From assembly GCA_031259205.1 (NCBI GenBank), contig JAIRLS010000232.1:1-16914 (forward strand): a DNA stretch of 16,914 bases, read 5' to 3'. Made by a program: the position numbers and the translations under genes. This document shows positions 1 through 7,916 of the stretch, one piece after another. Positions within the stretch are counted from its first letter, which is position 1. Every line of letters starts with the position of its first letter. Source of the DNA: Bacteroidales bacterium. GTDB taxonomy: Bacteria; Bacteroidota; Bacteroidia; Bacteroidales; UBA4181. The notes under the pieces were generated by a model. The model saw nothing but the letters and a program-made list of their open reading frames with translations, did no database searches and had not been told where the DNA came from.

Positions 1-1
1 C

Positions 2-3000
2 GCAATGAAGGCTGCCGATTTTGAATGTATCCGCTTCAATATGGCCGCTACCCTGCATGAACTGGATTTGAGCGGGGCGACCCTCGACGGAAACGCCCTG
101 CCGAACAGCGCGCTTTCAACTTGTACCGGCTTGCAGACTTTCGTTTTCCCGGCAGTGGTAACTTCCATTGGGAATTATGCGTTTTACGAATGTAGCGGCT
201 TGACCGGCAGCCTGACCCTGCCGGCGGGAGTGACTTCCATTGGAAGTGGTGCGTTTAACAACTGTAGCAGCTTGACCGGCAGCCTGAACCTGCCGACGGG
301 ACTGACTTCCATTGGAAGTAATGCGTTTTCCGGCTGTAGCGGCTTCACCGGCAGCCTGACCCTGCCGGCGGGACTGACTTCCATTGTATATGCTGCGTTT
401 TCCGGCTGTAGCGGCTTCACCGGCAGCCTGACCCTGCCGGCGGGGCTGACTTCCATTGAAAATTTTGTGTTTTCCGGCTGTGGCGGATTCGGCAGCCTGA
501 CCCTGTCGGCGGGAACGACTTCCATTGGAATGCATGCGTTTTCCGGTTGTGTCGGCTTGACCGGCAGCCTGACCCTGCCGGCAGGAGTGACTTCAATCGG
601 AAATCAGGCGTTTTACAACTGTAGCGGGCTAACCGTCATATCGGTGGACGCAGGCAACACCGCCTACTCCGCTGTAGACGGCGTACTGTTTAATAAGACG
701 GGTACCGTGCTGGTTGCCTGTCCTGCCGGAAAAACGGGCGCATACGCCATTCCCGCTACGGTAACTTCTATTGAAGTAGCGGCGTTTGCTGCCTGTAGCG
801 GCTTGACCGGCAGTTTGAACCTACCGGCGGGAGTGACTTCCATTGGAGGTCATGCGTTTTACGGCTGTAGCGGATTCACCGGCAGCCTGAACCTGCCGGC
901 GGGGTTGACTTCAATCGGCCAGAATGCGTTTTACTTCTGTAGCGGCTTCACCGGCAGCCTGACCCTGCCGGCGGGGCTGACTTCCATTGAAGATTATGCG
1001 TTTTCCGGCTGTAGCGGATTCACCGCTATCTATACCCATAACCCTACGCCGCCGACCTTGGGAAATACTGTTTTCTACGGATGGAACACCGTCTCCGACA
1101 CCCTGTATGTCACCGGCGGTTCGCCGAGCTTTTACAGTACGGCAGCCGGGTGGAGCGCTTTTACCAACATCATCGAACTGCCCTACGCCATCGACATTAC
1201 CGGCTCCACCGTGCAGACGAAACTGGACGGCCTGCTCTCCACTGTCGATAAAATCCTCTCCGACGTTGCTTCCCTGAAAATCACCGGCGGCGATATGACG
1301 GCCACCGATTTTGCCTATATCCGCGAAAATATGGCTGCTACCCTGCAAGAACTGGATTTGAGCGGGGCGACCCTTAGCGGAAACGCCATACCGGACAACG
1401 CGCTTAAAAATTTTACCGACTTGCAGACTTTCGTTTTCCCGGCAGAGGTAACTTCCATTGGGAATTATGCGTTTCACGACTGTCGCGGCTTGACCGGCAG
1501 CCTGAACCTGCCGGCGGGGCTGACTTCCATTGGAGATTATGCGTTTTGGCAATGTAGTGGTTTCACCGGCAGTTTGACCCTGCCGGCGGAGCTGACTTCA
1601 ATCGGAGATAGGGCGTTTGCCATCTGTAGTGGCTTCACCGGCAGCCTCTTTTTGCCGGCAGGGGTAACTTCCGTTGGAACTGGTGCGTTTGCTTATTGTA
1701 GCAAGTTAACAGGCATATCGGTGGACGCAGACAATACGGCCTACTCTTCTGTGGACGGCGTACTGCTTAACAAGGAAAAAACAGCGCTATTGGCCTGTCC
1801 TGAAGGAAAAAAGGGAGCATACGCCATCCCCGCTACGGTAACTTCCATTGGATCGTCTGCGTTTTTCAGTTGTAACGGCTTAACCGGCAGCCTGACCCTG
1901 CCGGCGGGATTGACTTCTATTGGAGATCATGCGTTTTCCTTCTGTCGCGGCTTCACCGGCAGCCTCATTTTGCCGGCGGGAGTGACTTCCATTGGGACTC
2001 AGGCGTTTGACGGCTGTAGCGGCTTGACCGGCAGCCTCTCTTTGCCGGCAGGAATGACTGCAATCGGAGATTATGCGTTCAGCAACTGTATCGGCTTCAC
2101 CGGCAGCCTGAACCTGCCGGAGGGGGTAACTTCCATTGGAGATGAGGCGTTTAAGGGCAGTAGCGGTTTTACTTCCCTGTCGGTCGGTAATGCAACGCCG
2201 CCGGTATTAGGAAATCATGTTTTCGATGGATGGAACACCGCCGCCTGCGTGCTCTACGTGCCTGCCGGCAGCCTGCAGGCCTACGCCGCAACCGAGGGAT
2301 GGCGGGATTTCACCGACGTCGAAATAGCGGTCGCCACCGTAAATGTCGAACTGAACGACAGCGCCGACAATCCCGTTGATGCGCCGGAAGCGCGGGTGCT
2401 CTTCTATCGGGTAAGCGCCGTCGGCAATAGGGTATTTGCCGCGGACAGGGAAAGCGCCGGCCGTTACCGCGTGATTCTGCCTGAAGGCGAGTACATCGTG
2501 GCGGCGGAAAACGTACCCGGCCACCTGACGACCTATTACGCCGTAACGGAAAGCGCCGTCCGGTGGGACGACGCCACAAAACTGACCACGGAAGGGCAGA
2601 GCGAGTTGCCCATTGCCTTCCGCATGAAGCCCATACCGGTGATAGAGGAAGGGAAAGTGGAGATCGACGGCTATGTCACCTACGAAGACGGCAGCGAGCA
2701 AAAAGCCAAAGTAGCCCGCAATGCCACCGTGGGCATCTACCGTTCCAAGAAAGGCAGCGCCCAGAAAAGCTTCAAACCCGACGACGGCGAGTGGCAATTA
2801 GTGCGTACCGTCCAACCCGACGAGGACGGATATTTCGTCGTGCGGAACCTGCCTGCCGGAAGATATTTAGTGGTGGCCGATATCCCCGGCTATGAACTGA
2901 CCGACGGTTACGAAATAGATGCGGACAACGCGGACGAAATATCAGGCGTTATCACCTTTAGCGACAACAACTTTGTGGTAAACGACCACACGCAAACCAT

Positions 3001-3277
3001 CGCTGTTGAAATCCCCACTTCGGCGCCGGCCATGAGCGAAAGCGAAAGCAAAACTTTCCGCCTTTACCCCAACCCCTTTGCCGGCTCGTTGCATCTCACA
3101 GGCGCCGAAGGCTGTACGTTGCGGGTGTTCACGTCCGGCGGCGCCGTTGTTCACGTCCAAAAACCGACCGGCGCGGATGAAACCGTTCATCTGGAACGCC
3201 TGCCCGCAGGACTGTATTTCTTCCGCCTCGAAAAAGACGGGAAAGTAAAAACGCTAAAAGCAGTGAAAATTGAATAA
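2..3277 (+). CDS. BspA-like leucine-rich-repeat surface protein with T9SS sorting domain (5' partial)
   Basis: This is a secreted, probably cell-surface adhesin-like protein; its partner is unknown. The frame is open to the left edge. The first in-window ATG (position 5) aligns with an internal Met at 1295, the same point of a second module, so the true start lies upstream. Counting from that Met, residues 1-430 and 431-about 775 are two copies of one module: a DLSGATL cap, then 24-residue repeats of the type LTGSLTLPAGVTSIGxxAFxxC (LRR_5/BspA family), an island with DAGNTAYSAVDGVLFNK, more repeats, and an ending with TPPTLGNTVF and GW. Residues about 780-1010 hold two beta-rich segments resembling carboxypeptidase-regulatory or SdrD-B-like folds (GRYRVILPEGEYIVAAE; GYFVVRNLPAGRYLVVAD). 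The last 73 residues (FRLYPNPF ... LPAGLYFFRL ... KTLKAVKIE) match the T9SS type A C-terminal sorting domain, so export by the type IX system is expected. One repeat near 485-535 is one residue short. Several long antisense frames here are by-products of the repeats. Confidence 0.9.
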   Translation, partial: AMKAADFECIRFNMAATLHELDLSGATLDGNALPNSALSTCTGLQTFVFPAVVTSIGNYAFYECSGLTGSLTLPAGVTSIGSGAFNNCSSLTGSLNLPTGLTSIGSNAFSGCSGFTGSLTLPAGLTSIVYAAFSGCSGFTGSLTLPAGLTSIENFVFSGCGGFGSLTLSAGTTSIGMHAFSGCVGLTGSLTLPAGVTSIGNQAFYNCSGLTVISVDAGNTAYSAVDGVLFNKTGTVLVACPAGKTGAYAIPATVTSIEVAAFAACSGLTGSLNLPAGVTSIGGHAFYGCSGFTGSLNLPAGLTSIGQNAFYFCSGFTGSLTLPAGLTSIEDYAFSGCSGFTAIYTHNPTPPTLGNTVFYGWNTVSDTLYVTGGSPSFYSTAAGWSAFTNIIELPYAIDITGSTVQTKLDGLLSTVDKILSDVASLKITGGDMTATDFAYIRENMAATLQELDLSGATLSGNAIPDNALKNFTDLQTFVFPAEVTSIGNYAFHDCRGLTGSLNLPAGLTSIGDYAFWQCSGFTGSLTLPAELTSIGDRAFAICSGFTGSLFLPAGVTSVGTGAFAYCSKLTGISVDADNTAYSSVDGVLLNKEKTALLACPEGKKGAYAIPATVTSIGSSAFFSCNGLTGSLTLPAGLTSIGDHAFSFCRGFTGSLILPAGVTSIGTQAFDGCSGLTGSLSLPAGMTAIGDYAFSNCIGFTGSLNLPEGVTSIGDEAFKGSSGFTSLSVGNATPPVLGNHVFDGWNTAACVLYVPAGSLQAYAATEGWRDFTDVEIAVATVNVELNDSADNPVDAPEARVLFYRVSAVGNRVFAADRESAGRYRVILPEGEYIVAAENVPGHLTTYYAVTESAVRWDDATKLTTEGQSELPIAFRMKPIPVIEEGKVEIDGYVTYEDGSEQKAKVARNATVGIYRSKKGSAQKSFKPDDGEWQLVRTVQPDEDGYFVVRNLPAGRYLVVADIPGYELTDGYEIDADNADEISGVITFSDNNFVVNDHTQTIAVEIPTSAPAMSESESKTFRLYPNPFAGSLHLTGAEGCTLRVFTSGGAVVHVQKPTGADETVHLERLPAGLYFFRLEKDGKVKTLKAVKIE
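116..1025 (+). repeat. 72-bp direct repeat array encoding LRR units, module 1
   Basis: About eleven direct repeats of roughly 72 bp (24 codons) lie inside the LRR gene and are broken once by a longer island at about 630-770. The framework codons (LTGSLTLPAG, TSIG, AF) are nearly identical at the DNA level. The two or three codons after TSIG and the two before the conserved Cys differ from copy to copy (GSG, GSN, VYA, ENF, GMH, GNQ). Near-identity at the base level suggests recent duplication or gene conversion. Confidence 0.85.
1406..2170 (+). repeat. 72-bp direct repeat array encoding LRR units, module 2
   Basis: This is the second LRR array of the gene, about nine units with an island at about 1695-1840. 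It sits in a module offset by 1290 bp from the first: the ATG at 1295 corresponds to the ATG at 5. The island and the closing segment (TPPVLGNHVFDGW) are homologous to those of module 1, so the whole module was duplicated and then diverged in repeat number. Confidence 0.82.
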
Positions 3278-3286
3278 TTTAGCAGT

Positions 3287-3358
3287 AGAGACGCACGCCG
3301 TGCGTCTCTCGGCGTGCGTCACGCCGTGCGTCTGTAGAGAGACGCACGCCGTGCGTCT
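3287..3358. repeat. Palindromic repeat cluster between convergent genes
   Basis: Three dyads fill the spacer between the LRR gene and infA. At 3287-3309 there are 11-bp arms around one base (core AGACGCACG / CGTGCGTCT). At 3311-3325, GGCGTG and CACGCC flank CGT. At 3340-3358 there are 9-bp arms with the same core. The family recurs at 8568-8648. The cluster could act as a two-way transcription stop between convergent genes, but no T-run follows the stems, so that role is only a possibility. Confidence 0.85.
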
Positions 3359-3363
3359 GTACA

Positions 3364-3579
3364 TCATTTATACCGGAATTTGATTCTGGCTTTGGTAAGG
3401 TCATAAGGCGACATTTCAAGTTTCACTCTGTCGCCCGGCAAAATCTTGATGTAATTCATCCTCATTTTTCCGGAAATATGAGCCGTTACGACGTGACCGT
3501 TTTCCAGTTCCACGCGAAACATGGCATTGGACAGGGCTTCCAGTATCGTTCCGTCTTGTTCTATAGAAAGCTGTTTCAC
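3364..3579 (-). CDS. infA: Translation initiation factor IF-1
   Basis: IF-1 binds the 30S A site during initiation and works with IF-2 and IF-3. The 71-residue product is nearly the usual 72 and is a single OB-fold: IEQDGTILEALSNAMFRVEL, GHVVTAHISGKMRMNYIKI, LPGDRVKLEMSPYDLTKARI. The start is GTG at 3579; an in-frame TAA lies directly before it and there is no nearby ATG, so the start is well fixed. Compared with typical homologues (MAKQSAIEQDG) the N-terminus is one residue shorter. The map stop is 11 bases upstream, so it is the last gene of the ribosomal block. The rpmJ gene that normally follows is absent; the palindromic spacer comes instead. Confidence 0.96.
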   Translation of the reverse strand: MKQLSIEQDGTILEALSNAMFRVELENGHVVTAHISGKMRMNYIKILPGDRVKLEMSPYDLTKARIKFRYK

Positions 3580-3590
3580 TTAACGCTTGT

Positions 3591-4364
3591 TTATGATTTC
3601 AATTTATCTTCAATAAAGGAAAAAGTGGACAACACGTCAGCTTTTTGTTCGCCTACTGCTACCGTCAGTTCGAAATGCGCCGAGGGTTCGTTGTCTTTGG
3701 TGCGGATGGTCCATCCGTCTTTTTCTTCGACGACTTCTTTCCGGCCTTTATTGATCATCGGCTCGATGCAGATCACCATGTTTTTGTGCAGTTGCATGCC
3801 CGAACCTCTCTTTCCGAAATTGGGTACTTCCGGTTTTTCGTGCATGTTGGTGCCGATTCCGTGTCCTACCAAATCGCGTACTACCGAATAGCCGTGACTT
3901 TCGGCATGTTGTTGGACAGCCCATGAGAGGTCGCCGATTCTGTTTCTTTGGGTAGCCATCTCAATTCCCTTGAACAGACATTCTTTGGTAACGCGCAGCA
4001 GGCGGCGGGTTGATTCGCTTACGTTACCTACTTCGAAGGTATAGGCGCTGTCGCCGTAGTATCCGTTAAGGATAACGCCGCAATCGACCGACACGACGTC
4101 GCCGTCCTTCAATACGGCGTCGCGGGAAGGGATGCCGTGTACTACCTGACTGTTGACGGAGGTGCACAGGGTGTTGGGATATCCCCGGTAGCCTTTGAAT
4201 CCCGGTTGGGCGCCATGGTCGCAGATAAATTCTTCCGCTCGCACGTCCAGTTCGTGGGTAGTAATGCCCGGGCATATCAGGCTTCCTACTTCGGCGAGGG
4301 TTTGTGATACCAGCAGAGCGCTTGCCCTGAGTAATTCTATTTCCGAATCGGTTTTTTCGAGCAT
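3591..4364 (-). CDS. map: Type I methionine aminopeptidase
   Basis: This cytoplasmic enzyme removes the initiator Met from new proteins and depends on divalent metals. The product has 257 residues, close to the usual size of the short type I form without an N-terminal extension. Expected metal ligands of the pita-bread fold are visible: Asp94 (VSVDCGV), Asp105 (YYGDSAYTF), His168 (GHGIG), Glu201 (ICIEPMI) and Glu232 (HFELTVAV). The substrate-side histidines are His76 (HGIPS) and His175 (MHEKPEVPNFG). It starts 7 bases after the secY stop and ends 11 bases before infA, an order (secY-map-infA) usual in Bacteroidota. Confidence 0.97.
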   Translation of the reverse strand: MLEKTDSEIELLRASALLVSQTLAEVGSLICPGITTHELDVRAEEFICDHGAQPGFKGYRGYPNTLCTSVNSQVVHGIPSRDAVLKDGDVVSVDCGVILNGYYGDSAYTFEVGNVSESTRRLLRVTKECLFKGIEMATQRNRIGDLSWAVQQHAESHGYSVVRDLVGHGIGTNMHEKPEVPNFGKRGSGMQLHKNMVICIEPMINKGRKEVVEEKDGWTIRTKDNEPSAHFELTVAVGEQKADVLSTFSFIEDKLKS

Positions 4365-4371
4365 CGAAGAA

Positions 4372-5709
4372 CTAATTTCTGGAACGGCCTTTGATCCGTC
4401 CGCTTTTCATTAATCCGTCATAATGACGCATCAACAGGTGACTTTCAATCTGTTGAAGCGTATCCAGCACTACGCCCACCATGATCAGCAGGGTAGTACC
4501 GCCGAAAAACTGAGAGAACTGGTCGCCGATTTTCAACAGCATGGCAAAGGTAGGCAGTATCGCCACAAACGCAAGGAAGAGCGAGCCGGGCAAGGTTATT
4601 CGCGACATGATGGAATCCAGATATTCGATGGTCTTTTTCCCTGGGGGCACGCCGGGGATAAATCCGCTGTTGCGTTTCATGTCTTCCGCCATTTGCGTGG
4701 GGTTGATGGTGACTGCCGTGTAGAAGTAGGTGAAGATAACGATCAGGAAGGCAAAGATCAGGTTGTACCAGAATCCCAGATGGTTGGTCATGGCCATCAT
4801 GAAGCCTCCCAAGTCGCCGTCGGTGGTGAAGCCGGCGATGGTGATCGGGATAAACATCAGCGCTTGCGCAAAGATGATCGGCATGACGCCTGCTGCATTT
4901 ACTTTCAGGGGAATGTACTGCCTGACGCCGCCGTATTGTTTGTTACCGACAATCCGTTTGGCGTACTGGACGGGGATTTTGCGCGTTCCCTGTACCAGCA
5001 GGATGGATACCGCAATGACGACCAGCCAGATGACGATTTCCACCAGCAGCACGACCAGTCCGCCTCCGGTATTTTCGAGCCGGCGGCTAAATTCCTGTAC
5101 CAGCGACATCGGCAAACGTGCGATGATGCCCACCATGATGATCAGGGAAATGCCGTTTCCTATTCCCTTGTCGGTGATTCGCTCGCCCAGCCACATCACA
5201 AACATGGTGCCGCTGGTGAGTATGCAGGTATGGAACGCTTTGTTCCAAAAATCGTAGCTCTCGCCCATCAGGAAAGCGCCTTCCGGAATTTGGGATTGCA
5301 GGTTGAGCAGATAGGTAGGCGCTTGCAATACCAGAATTATAATGGTAAGGAAACGGGTGATTTGATTGATTTTGCGTCGTCCGCTTTCTCCTTCGCGCTG
5401 CATTTTCTGAAAGTAGGGAACGGCAATTCCCAGCAACTGCACCACAATGGATGCGGAGATGTACGGCATGATGCCCAGCGCTACAATGGAAGCATTGGAA
5501 AACGCGCCGCCGGAGAACATGTCCAGCAGGCTTAGTATTCCTCCTGCGGTCTGGTCTTGCAGTCCTTTCAACTGATTGGGATCGATACCCGGCATGGTGA
5601 CGAAGGTACAAAGCCTGTACACCACCAATATTCCCAGGGTGAACAGAATCCTTGTACGCAATTCCTCAATTTTCCAGATATTTTTTAATGTTTGAATAAA
5701 AGACTTCAT
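4372..5709 (-). CDS. secY: Preprotein translocase subunit SecY
   Basis: SecY is the channel core of the inner-membrane SecYEG translocon; it passes unfolded proteins to the periplasm and inserts membrane proteins. The 445-residue product has the normal length and about ten hydrophobic helices. Recognisable features are the first helix (TRILFTLGILVVYRLCTFV), the plug region (GGILSLLDMFSGGAFSNASI) followed by ALGIMPYISASIVVQLL, the cytoplasmic loop with RKIPVQYAKR, and the PPGKKT(I)EYLDSIMSRITLPGS segment. It lies 44 bases after rplO and 7 bases before map. All Sec-exported proteins here, including the LRR protein and the galactosidase, depend on this channel. Confidence 0.98.
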   Translation of the reverse strand: MKSFIQTLKNIWKIEELRTRILFTLGILVVYRLCTFVTMPGIDPNQLKGLQDQTAGGILSLLDMFSGGAFSNASIVALGIMPYISASIVVQLLGIAVPYFQKMQREGESGRRKINQITRFLTIIILVLQAPTYLLNLQSQIPEGAFLMGESYDFWNKAFHTCILTSGTMFVMWLGERITDKGIGNGISLIIMVGIIARLPMSLVQEFSRRLENTGGGLVVLLVEIVIWLVVIAVSILLVQGTRKIPVQYAKRIVGNKQYGGVRQYIPLKVNAAGVMPIIFAQALMFIPITIAGFTTDGDLGGFMMAMTNHLGFWYNLIFAFLIVIFTYFYTAVTINPTQMAEDMKRNSGFIPGVPPGKKTIEYLDSIMSRITLPGSLFLAFVAILPTFAMLLKIGDQFSQFFGGTTLLIMVGVVLDTLQQIESHLLMRHYDGLMKSGRIKGRSRN

Positions 5710-5753
5710 TGAATCGCTTTTGGTTTTCTATTATTATGCTTGTGAAAGCGTTG

Positions 5754-6206
5754 TTATTGTTCGATGGTAACGGTTCCTTCCAGCGCTTCGATGGCGGCCT
5801 TTGCCGATGCTGAAAAGGCATGCGCCTTTACTTCCAGCTTTTTGGTCAAGGCGCCTTGCCCCAGTATTTTTACCAGACTGTTTTTGGGCGTCAGTCCGGC
5901 TTTTACCAAAGCTTGAACATCAACGACAGCCACTCCGTTCTTTTCGGCAAAAGCTTCCAGAACGCTCAGGTTGATAGCCTTGTATTCCTTACGGAAAGGA
6001 TTTTTAAAGCCGAACTTGGGCAAACGGCGTTGCAACGGCATTTGACCTCCTTCAAAACCTATTTTTCGGGAATAACCCGAAACGGATTTTTGGCCTTTGT
6101 GTCCTCTGGTGGAGGTGCCGCCTTTGCCGCTTCCCTGTCCGCGTCCGAAACGTTTTCCTTTCAATTGTACCGACCCTTTGGCCGGTTTGAGATTACTTAA
6201 ATCCAT
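5754..6206 (-). CDS. rplO: 50S ribosomal protein L15
   Basis: L15 is a late-assembling protein of the large subunit. The 150-residue product has the family length and its glycine-rich, basic N-terminal extension (GRGQGSGKGGTSTRGHKGQK), then FEGGQMPLQRRLPKFGF, a strong L15 signature. The globular C-terminal half includes LTKKLEVKAHAFS and ends in EALEGTVTIEQ. The ATG at 6206 gives the expected N-terminus (MDLSNLKPAKGSV). It follows rpmD by 31 bases. Confidence 0.98.
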   Translation of the reverse strand: MDLSNLKPAKGSVQLKGKRFGRGQGSGKGGTSTRGHKGQKSVSGYSRKIGFEGGQMPLQRRLPKFGFKNPFRKEYKAINLSVLEAFAEKNGVAVVDVQALVKAGLTPKNSLVKILGQGALTKKLEVKAHAFSASAKAAIEALEGTVTIEQ

Positions 6207-6237
6207 TGTTCGTTTAATACTTTATCTGTTAAAGTGA

Positions 6238-6414
6238 TTATTCTTCAATATTGACCAGATGGCTCACTTTTTTCACCATTCCTCTGATTTGTGGGGTGTC
6301 CTCGTGTACAACGGTAGAATTGACTTTCCCAAGTCCCAAAGCTTTCACTGTTGCCACTTGACGCTTGCTTGCGTGAATCACGCTTTTCTTCAATGTGATA
6401 TTTATCTTTGCCAT
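6238..6414 (-). CDS. rpmD: 50S ribosomal protein L30
   Basis: This 58-codon gene is easy to miss because a longer out-of-frame reading overlaps it. Translating from ATG at 6414 gives MAKINITLKKSVIHASKRQV, then VKALGLGKVNSTVVHEDTPQ, then IRGMVKKVSHLVNIEE and a TAA at 6240-6238. The motif KALGLGK-N-TV and the closing IRGMV..V.HLV are typical of bacterial L30, a small protein of the large subunit. Its place between rpsE (12-base gap) and rplO (31-base gap) is the standard one. Confidence 0.96.
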   Translation of the reverse strand: MAKINITLKKSVIHASKRQVATVKALGLGKVNSTVVHEDTPQIRGMVKKVSHLVNIEE

Positions 6415-6426
6415 AGGAGTGAATAT

Positions 6427-6942
6427 TCAACCGTTAAATACTTTGTCAAGGGATATGCCGCGTTGCTGCGCGATAGTTCTTGCATCGCGCAACTGGGTTA
6501 AGGCTTCGAATGTCGCCTTTACCAGATTGTGGGGATTCGACGACCCTTTTGACTTGGCTAACACATCGTGTACGCCTACCGTTTCGAGGACGGCACGCAT
6601 AGCGCCTCCTGCTTTCACGCCCGTACCGGGTGAGGCGGGACGCATGTAAACGGTCGCGCCCCCATAGCGGGCTACCTGTTCGTGGGGGAGCGTTTTGTTG
6701 AGAATGGGCACCTTGATGAGGTTTTTCTTGGCGTCTTCTATGCCTTTGGCAATGGCGGAGGTAACTTCGTTGGATTTACCCAGACCGTAGCCTACGATGC
6801 CGTTTTCGTTGCCTACCACTACGATAGCCGAAAAACTGAAGGTACGTCCCCCTTTGGTGACTTTTGTTACACGTTGGATACTGACCAGACGGTCTTTCAA
6901 CTCCAAATCGGCTGTTTTTACTTTACGAATGCTTGTTGACAT
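6427..6942 (-). CDS. rpsE: 30S ribosomal protein S5
   Basis: S5 sits at the mRNA entry side of the small subunit and contributes to decoding accuracy. The 171-residue product has the N-terminal double-stranded-RNA-binding-like domain (LKDRLVSIQRVTKVTKGGRT, FSFSAIVVVGNENGIVGYGL) and the C-terminal domain with GGATVYMRPASPGTGVKAGG and LAKSKGSSNPHNLVKAT. All are signature segments. It begins 5 bases after rplR and ends 12 bases before rpmD. Confidence 0.98.
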   Translation of the reverse strand: MSTSIRKVKTADLELKDRLVSIQRVTKVTKGGRTFSFSAIVVVGNENGIVGYGLGKSNEVTSAIAKGIEDAKKNLIKVPILNKTLPHEQVARYGGATVYMRPASPGTGVKAGGAMRAVLETVGVHDVLAKSKGSSNPHNLVKATFEALTQLRDARTIAQQRGISLDKVFNG

Positions 6943-6947
6943 GATGA

Positions 6948-7304
6948 TTAAAATTTAAGTCCGCCTTCCCGTGCTGCGTCGGCCAGTGATTTAACTCTTC
7001 CGTGGTACAGGTAACCGTTACGGTCGAACACCACGTTTGTAATACCTTTTGCAAGGGAACGTTCTGCTATCAGTTTCCCGACCAGTTGGGCCTGTCCGGT
7101 TTTATTCCCTTTCCATTCCGCAATTTCTTTACAGCGTGATGATGCGCTCAGCAGCGTAGCGCCTGTCGCATCGTCAATCAACTGCACATAAATCTGACTG
7201 TTACTGCGAAAGACCGACATGCGCGGTTTCTCACCCGTTCCGGAAACTACTTTGCGGATTCTTTTCTTGATGCGTTCCCGTCTTTCTATTTTTGTTAACG
7301 ACAT
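6948..7304 (-). CDS. rplR: 50S ribosomal protein L18
   Basis: L18 binds 5S rRNA with L5 and L25-type proteins in the central protuberance. The 118-residue product has the usual size. The basic N-terminus (KIERRERIKKRIRKVV) and the core KPRMSVFRSNSQIYVQLIDD are typical, as are GKLIAERSLAKGITNVVFDR and NGYLYHGRVKSLADAAREGG. It is 39 bases after rplF and 5 before rpsE. Confidence 0.98.
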   Translation of the reverse strand: MSLTKIERRERIKKRIRKVVSGTGEKPRMSVFRSNSQIYVQLIDDATGATLLSASSRCKEIAEWKGNKTGQAQLVGKLIAERSLAKGITNVVFDRNGYLYHGRVKSLADAAREGGLKF

Positions 7305-7343
7305 TTTCTATTTTCTTGCTTAATACGTTATTGATTGATAAAT

Positions 7344-7901
7344 TTATTTTGCACCGGCTGATTTACCGGCTTTGCGGCGCAATGTCTCGCCAACGAACTT
7401 GATGCCTTTGCCTTTATAGGGTTCGGGTGCGCGGAGAGAGCGAATTTTTGCCGCTACCTGTCCCAGTAGCTGCTTGTCGATGCTTTGCAGCGTGATGATG
7501 GGGTTGGATCGCTTCTCGGTGACGGCGCTGACCTTGATTTCTTTCGGCAATGCCAGAATGATGTCGTGCGAATAGCCCAAACTCATTTCGAGCAACTGCC
7601 CTTTTGCTTCGGCTCTGTATCCTACTCCTACCAATTCCTGTTGAATGCTGAACCCTTTCGATACTCCTGTTACCATGTTGTTGAGCAGTGCGCGATACAG
7701 CCCGTGCAACGAACGGTGACGACGCTGGTCGGTGGGACGGCTCACGATCACCTGACCGTTTTCAACTTTCACTAAAATATCTGCGTCCACCTTCTGACTG
7801 AGTTCGCCCAGCGGCCCTTTCACAAGCACCGTATTGTCCGGCGTTACGGTAACGGTTACTTTTTCCGGCACTGCAATGGGTAATTTTCCTATTCTTGACA
7901 T
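7344..7901 (-). CDS. rplF: 50S ribosomal protein L6
   Basis: L6 lies near the factor-binding region of the large subunit. The 185-residue product has two tandem L6 folds. The N-terminal copy starts MSRIGKLPIAVPEKV and includes VKGPLGELSQ. The C-terminal copy carries GVGYRAEAKGQLLEMSLGYS and ends with the RNA-binding signature PEPYKGKGIKFVGETLRRKA. It starts 15 bases after the rpsH stop. Confidence 0.98.
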   Translation of the reverse strand: MSRIGKLPIAVPEKVTVTVTPDNTVLVKGPLGELSQKVDADILVKVENGQVIVSRPTDQRRHRSLHGLYRALLNNMVTGVSKGFSIQQELVGVGYRAEAKGQLLEMSLGYSHDIILALPKEIKVSAVTEKRSNPIITLQSIDKQLLGQVAAKIRSLRAPEPYKGKGIKFVGETLRRKAGKSAGAK

Positions 7902-7916
7902 AACTTCTCTTCCTTT

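Noticed and set aside
116..1552. Long minus-strand reading frames (139, 113 and 213 codons) antisense to the LRR gene, with regular internal repeats
   Set aside because: They mirror the 72-bp repeats of the plus-strand gene, whose codon pattern leaves other frames open. The plus-strand product has recognisable domains and a sorting tail; the antisense products have none.
3287..3358. Rho-independent terminator between the convergent genes
   Set aside because: The stems are strong but no T-run follows on either strand, so it is listed only as a repeat.
3283..3363. rpmJ (L36) expected after infA
   Set aside because: No reading frame in this spacer encodes L36; it contains only palindromes.
4423..5535. 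370-codon plus-strand frame opposite secY
   Set aside because: It is low-complexity in His/Gln/Asp, has no recognisable domain, and is fully overlapped by the certain secY gene.
6245..6430. 61-codon minus-strand frame over the rpmD region
   Set aside because: It is out of frame with the L30 gene at 6238-6414, which has clear homology and the expected place in the operon.
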